NCBI RefSeq assembly: GCF_010723735.1
Contig: NZ_BLLB01000002.1
Coordinates: forward strand, 682,001 to 746,000
Length of the DNA: 64,000 nt
Direction: 5' to 3'
Source: Mycolicibacterium hippocampi
GTDB lineage: Bacteria; Actinomycetota; Actinomycetes; Mycobacteriales; Mycobacteriaceae
The notes beneath the pieces are model-generated. The model was not told where the DNA came from, did no database searches, and saw nothing but the letters and a program-made list of their open reading frames with translations. The position numbers and the translations under genes are program-made. Shown one piece after another: positions 60,987 through 64,000 of this stretch (position 1 is its first letter; each line of letters begins with the position of its first letter).

Positions 60987-63857
60987 TCAGACGACGACGT
61001 TGACGAGCCGGCCCGGGACGACGATCACCTTCTTCGGCGTCCGCCCGTCGAGGAACGCGACGACCTTCTCGTCCGCCAGGGCCGCCGCCTGCACCGTGTC
61101 GCCGTCCGCGTCGGCCGCGACGGTGACCCGACCGCGCACCTTGCCGTTGACCTGAACCGGGTACTCGACGGTGTCCTCGACCAGGTACTGCTCGTCGGCC
61201 ACCGGGAACGGCCCGTGGGCCAGCGACGCCTCGTGGCCGAGACGGGACCACAGCTCTTCTGCCAGATGCGGCGCCAGCGGGGCCACCATCAGCACCAGCG
61301 GCTCCAACGCCGCCCGCGCCGTCACCGACTGCTTCGTCAGGTGGTTGGTGTACTCGATCAGCTTCGCCGCCGCCGTGTTGTTGCGCAGCGCGGCATAGTC
61401 TTCGGCCGCGCCGGCGATCGTGCGGTGCAGCAGCCGCAGCGTGGTGTCGTCCAGCTCGTCATCGCTGGCGACCGTCGCTCCGGTCTGTTCGTCGACGACC
61501 AGCCGCCAGACCCGCTGCAGGAACCGGTGCGCGCCGACGACGTCCTTGGTCGCCCACGGCCGCGACGCCTCCAGCGGCCCCATCGACATCTCGTAGACAC
61601 GCAGTGTGTCGGCGCCGTAGTTGTCGCAGATCTCGTCGGGAGACACCGAGTTCTTCAGGCTCTTCCCGATCTTCCCGAACTCCTGGTTGACCTCGATCTC
61701 ACCGTCGGGGCCGGGCCAGTAGAAAGTGCCGTCACGCTCGACGACCTCGGCGGCCGGGACGTAGGCGCCGCGGGCGTCGGTGTAGGCGAACGCCTGGATG
61801 TAGCCCTGGTTCACCAGCCGCCGGTACGGCTCACGGGAGCTGACGTGGCCCAGGTCGTAGAGCACCTTGTGCCAGAACCGCGAATAGAGCAGATGCAGCA
61901 CCGCATGCTCGACGCCGCCGACGTACAGGTCGACGCCACCGGGATCCTGCGGGCCGTGCTCAGCCGGCCGAGGGCCCATCCAGTACGCCTCGTTCTCCTT
62001 GGCGCACAACTGTTCCTTGTTGAACGGGTCGGTGTAACGCAGCTCGTACCAGGAGCTGCCCGCCCACTGCGGCATCACGTTGGTGTCCCGGGTGTAGGGC
62101 TTGAACCCGTCACCGAGATCGAGTTCGACGTTCACCCAGTCGGTGGCCTTCGCCAGCGGCGGCGACGGCTCGCTGTCGGCGTCCTCGGGGTCGAACAACA
62201 CCGGCGAGTAGTCGGGCACGTCCGGCAGCTCGACGGGCAGCAGTGCCTCCGGCAGTCCGTGGGCGCGGCCGTCGGCGTCATAGACCACCGGGAACGGTTC
62301 ACCCCAGTACCGTTGCCTGGCGAAAAGCCAGTCACGCAACTTGTATTCGACGCGCTCCCGGCCGCGACCGTCGGCGGTCAGCTTCTCGGTCATCGCGCGC
62401 TTGGCGGAGGTCACGTCCATGCCGTCGAGGAAGCCGGAGTTCACCATGACCCCGTCACCGGTGTAGGCCCCCTGCGAGACATCGCCTCCGGTAACCACTT
62501 CGACGATGGGCAGGCCGAACTCGGTCGCGAAGTCCCAGTCCCGCTGGTCCCCGCCGGGCACCGCCATGATCGCCCCGGTACCGTAACCGGCCAGCACATA
62601 GTCGGCGATGAACACCGGGATCTGTTGCCCGTCGGCGGGATTGGTGGCGTATGCGCCCAGGAACACGCCAGTTTTGGACTTGTTCTCCTGGCGCTCCAGG
62701 TCGGACTTGGCCCTGATCGCGCTGCGGTAGGCGGCGACCGCCTCGGCCGGTGTCGTCGCGCCGAAGGTCCAGCGGGGATCCACGTCGGACGGCCAGGCCT
62801 CCCCGACCAGGCGGTCCACCAGTTCGTGTTCGGGAGCCAACACCATGTAGGTCGCGCCGAACAGCGTGTCCGGGCGCGTGGTGAACACCTCGATGTCGCC
62901 CGCGTCGGGTCCCGAACCTGCGGCGAAGAACACAGTCGCGCCCGTGGAGCGGCCGATCCAGTTCCGCTGCATGGTCTTGACCTTCTCCGGCCAGTCCAGC
63001 ACGTCCAGGTCTTCGAGCAGCCGGTCGGAGTAGGTGGTGATGCGCATCATCCACTGCCGCAAGCGTTTCCGGAACACCGGAAAATTGCCGCGCTCGCTGC
63101 GACCATCCGAGGTCACTTCCTCGTTGGCCAGCACCGTGCCCAGACCCGGGCACCAGTTCACCACCGAATCGGCCAGGTAGACCAACCGGTGTGAGTCGAC
63201 CACGTCGGCCCGTTCGCCGCTGTCAAGGTCCGACCAACTGCGACCGTCGCCGACGGATCGAGTCCCGGCGTCGAACTCGGCGATCAGTTCGGCGATGGGG
63301 CGGGCCCGGCCCGCGGCCGGGTCGAACCAGGCGTTGTAGATCTGCAGGAAGATCCACTGGGTCCACTTGTAATAGTCCACGTCGGTGGTGGAGAAGCTGC
63401 GTCGGGAGTCATGGCCGAGCCCGAGGCGCCCGAGCTGGCGCCGGAAGTTGACGATGTTGGCCTCGGTCCGGGTGCGCGGATGCGTGCCGGTCTGGATCGC
63501 GTACTGTTCGGCGGGCAGCCCGAAAGCATCGAAACCCAAGGCGTGCAGGACATTACGACCGGTCATCCGGTAGTAGCGGGCGTACACATCAGTGGCGATG
63601 TACCCCAGCGGGTGGCCGACGTGCAGCCCCTCCCCCGACGGGTACGGGAACATGTCCTGGACGAACATCTTGTCGGCGGGCACCGGGGCACCGTCTGCGG
63701 GTGCCAACGAACCGACAGGATTGGCCACGTCGAAGGTCCCCGACTGCACCCAGCGCTGCTGCCACGCCTGCTCGATCTGGCCCGCCACCTCCGCGGTGTA
63801 GCGGTGCTGCGGGATGTCGGCGGCAGCGGCGGGCTGTCCAGTCGGCGTTTCGGTCAC
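60987..63857 (-). CDS. leuS: Leucyl-tRNA synthetase
   Basis: 956 residues from GTG 63857. Class I synthetase: HIGH motif in [18 protein letters not shown], a CP1 editing domain with [19 protein letters not shown] (around 320-340), and KMSKS-like [16 protein letters not shown]-terminal domain ends [14 protein letters not shown]. Charges tRNA-Leu and edits mischarged isoleucine/norvaline. Equivalent to Rv0041 and marks the right edge of the syntenic block. 63858-64000 has no gene I can support. Confidence 0.97.
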   Translation of the reverse strand: MTETPTGQPAAAADIPQHRYTAEVAGQIEQAWQQRWVQSGTFDVANPVGSLAPADGAPVPADKMFVQDMFPYPSGEGLHVGHPLGYIATDVYARYYRMTGRNVLHALGFDAFGLPAEQYAIQTGTHPRTRTEANIVNFRRQLGRLGLGHDSRRSFSTTDVDYYKWTQWIFLQIYNAWFDPAAGRARPIAELIAEFDAGTRSVGDGRSWSDLDSGERADVVDSHRLVYLADSVVNWCPGLGTVLANEEVTSDGRSERGNFPVFRKRLRQWMMRITTYSDRLLEDLDVLDWPEKVKTMQRNWIGRSTGATVFFAAGSGPDAGDIEVFTTRPDTLFGATYMVLAPEHELVDRLVGEAWPSDVDPRWTFGATTPAEAVAAYRSAIRAKSDLERQENKSKTGVFLGAYATNPADGQQIPVFIADYVLAGYGTGAIMAVPGGDQRDWDFATEFGLPIVEVVTGGDVSQGAYTGDGVMVNSGFLDGMDVTSAKRAMTEKLTADGRGRERVEYKLRDWLFARQRYWGEPFPVVYDADGRAHGLPEALLPVELPDVPDYSPVLFDPEDADSEPSPPLAKATDWVNVELDLGDGFKPYTRDTNVMPQWAGSSWYELRYTDPFNKEQLCAKENEAYWMGPRPAEHGPQDPGGVDLYVGGVEHAVLHLLYSRFWHKVLYDLGHVSSREPYRRLVNQGYIQAFAYTDARGAYVPAAEVVERDGTFYWPGPDGEIEVNQEFGKIGKSLKNSVSPDEICDNYGADTLRVYEMSMGPLEASRPWATKDVVGAHRFLQRVWRLVVDEQTGATVASDDELDDTTLRLLHRTIAGAAEDYAALRNNTAAAKLIEYTNHLTKQSVTARAALEPLVLMVAPLAPHLAEELWSRLGHEASLAHGPFPVADEQYLVEDTVEYPVQVNGKVRGRVTVAADADGDTVQAAALADEKVVAFLDGRTPKKVIVVPGRLVNVVV

Positions 63858-64000
63858 GCCACCAGGGTATAAGCCGCCGGATCTCCGATTTCCCGGCCTC
63901 GGCTTGGTCTCGGTTCCGTTGCGGATGAGTCAGGGGTTGGTTCCAGGTCGATCCCGGGCCTGGCAGCGACGCCTCCGCCGTGGATACATTCGTCGCCTGA

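Noticed and set aside
1..64000. tRNA, rRNA or CRISPR arrays
   Set aside because: No cloverleaf-like or regularly spaced repeat sequence was seen on reading; a dedicated tRNA scan was not possible.

Overview
This is a high-GC actinobacterial chromosome window, almost certainly from a Mycolicibacterium or other rapidly growing Mycobacterium. From about 36.9 kb to the right end the gene order is that of the conserved mycobacterial block Rv0041 to Rv0058 of M. tuberculosis, read here as dnaB (with intein), rplI, rpsR, ssb, rpsF, a GT87-type membrane protein, ponA1, a DUF5318 protein, a DUF1707 protein, a PadR regulator, ino1, an alpha/beta hydrolase, an LLM flavin enzyme, GntR, MarR and leuS. That block lies near oriC in mycobacteria. 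Assignments rest on motifs, gene order and recalled family sequences; no database search was possible.

Left part (1-36.2 kb) is accessory. 1-4.1 kb holds secreted or lipid-anchored proteins (Tat-exported DUF1906, DUF4174, a CIA30-like lipoprotein) and DUF5996. 4.2-12.1 kb mixes a VapBC pair, a SpoIIM-like membrane protein, an SDR/TetR divergent pair, a secreted lipase and a P450 with three decayed genes: an O-methyltransferase, a prolyl-oligopeptidase and an LPLAT-type acyltransferase, all of which have lost their centre but kept both ends. 12.1-17.9 kb is an aromatic-ring catabolic operon (extradiol dioxygenase, FAH hydrolase, a 25-codon remnant that looks like an acyl-CoA synthetase N-terminus, MhpA-type hydroxylase, P450) under a divergent TetR with a two-armed inverted repeat in the promoter region. 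18-20.6 kb is a type VII-secretion-associated triad like Rv2078-Rv2079-lppJ. 20.7-28.7 kb holds a glutaminase with a STAS domain, an SDR fragment, MarR, an SGNH esterase, a PPOX protein, a VOC protein, and a YceI/azoreductase operon facing a MarR-quinone oxidoreductase operon with two identical palindromes between them. 28.7-36.2 kb is an unassigned catabolic island: two RraA/HMG-aldolase-like proteins, DUF3500 and LysR on one strand; SDR, VOC, an acetoacetate-decarboxylase-like protein, PPOX and a hotdog thioesterase on the other. A decayed IS3-family transposase sits exactly where this island meets dnaB.

The core block has its own insertions relative to M. tuberculosis. Between ino1 and the Rv0045c-like hydrolase lie a divergent HTH / small-protein pair and an Eis-type acetyltransferase. 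The pair is bracketed by two copies of a ~65-bp hairpin repeat that differ by a compensatory base-pair change. A secreted zinc metalloprotease and a PhoX-like protein are inserted before the LLM gene, and a GH63 glucosylglycerate hydrolase plus an SDR lie before leuS. The hairpin-bounded cassette and the RraA/DUF3500 island are the strongest candidates for something undescribed.
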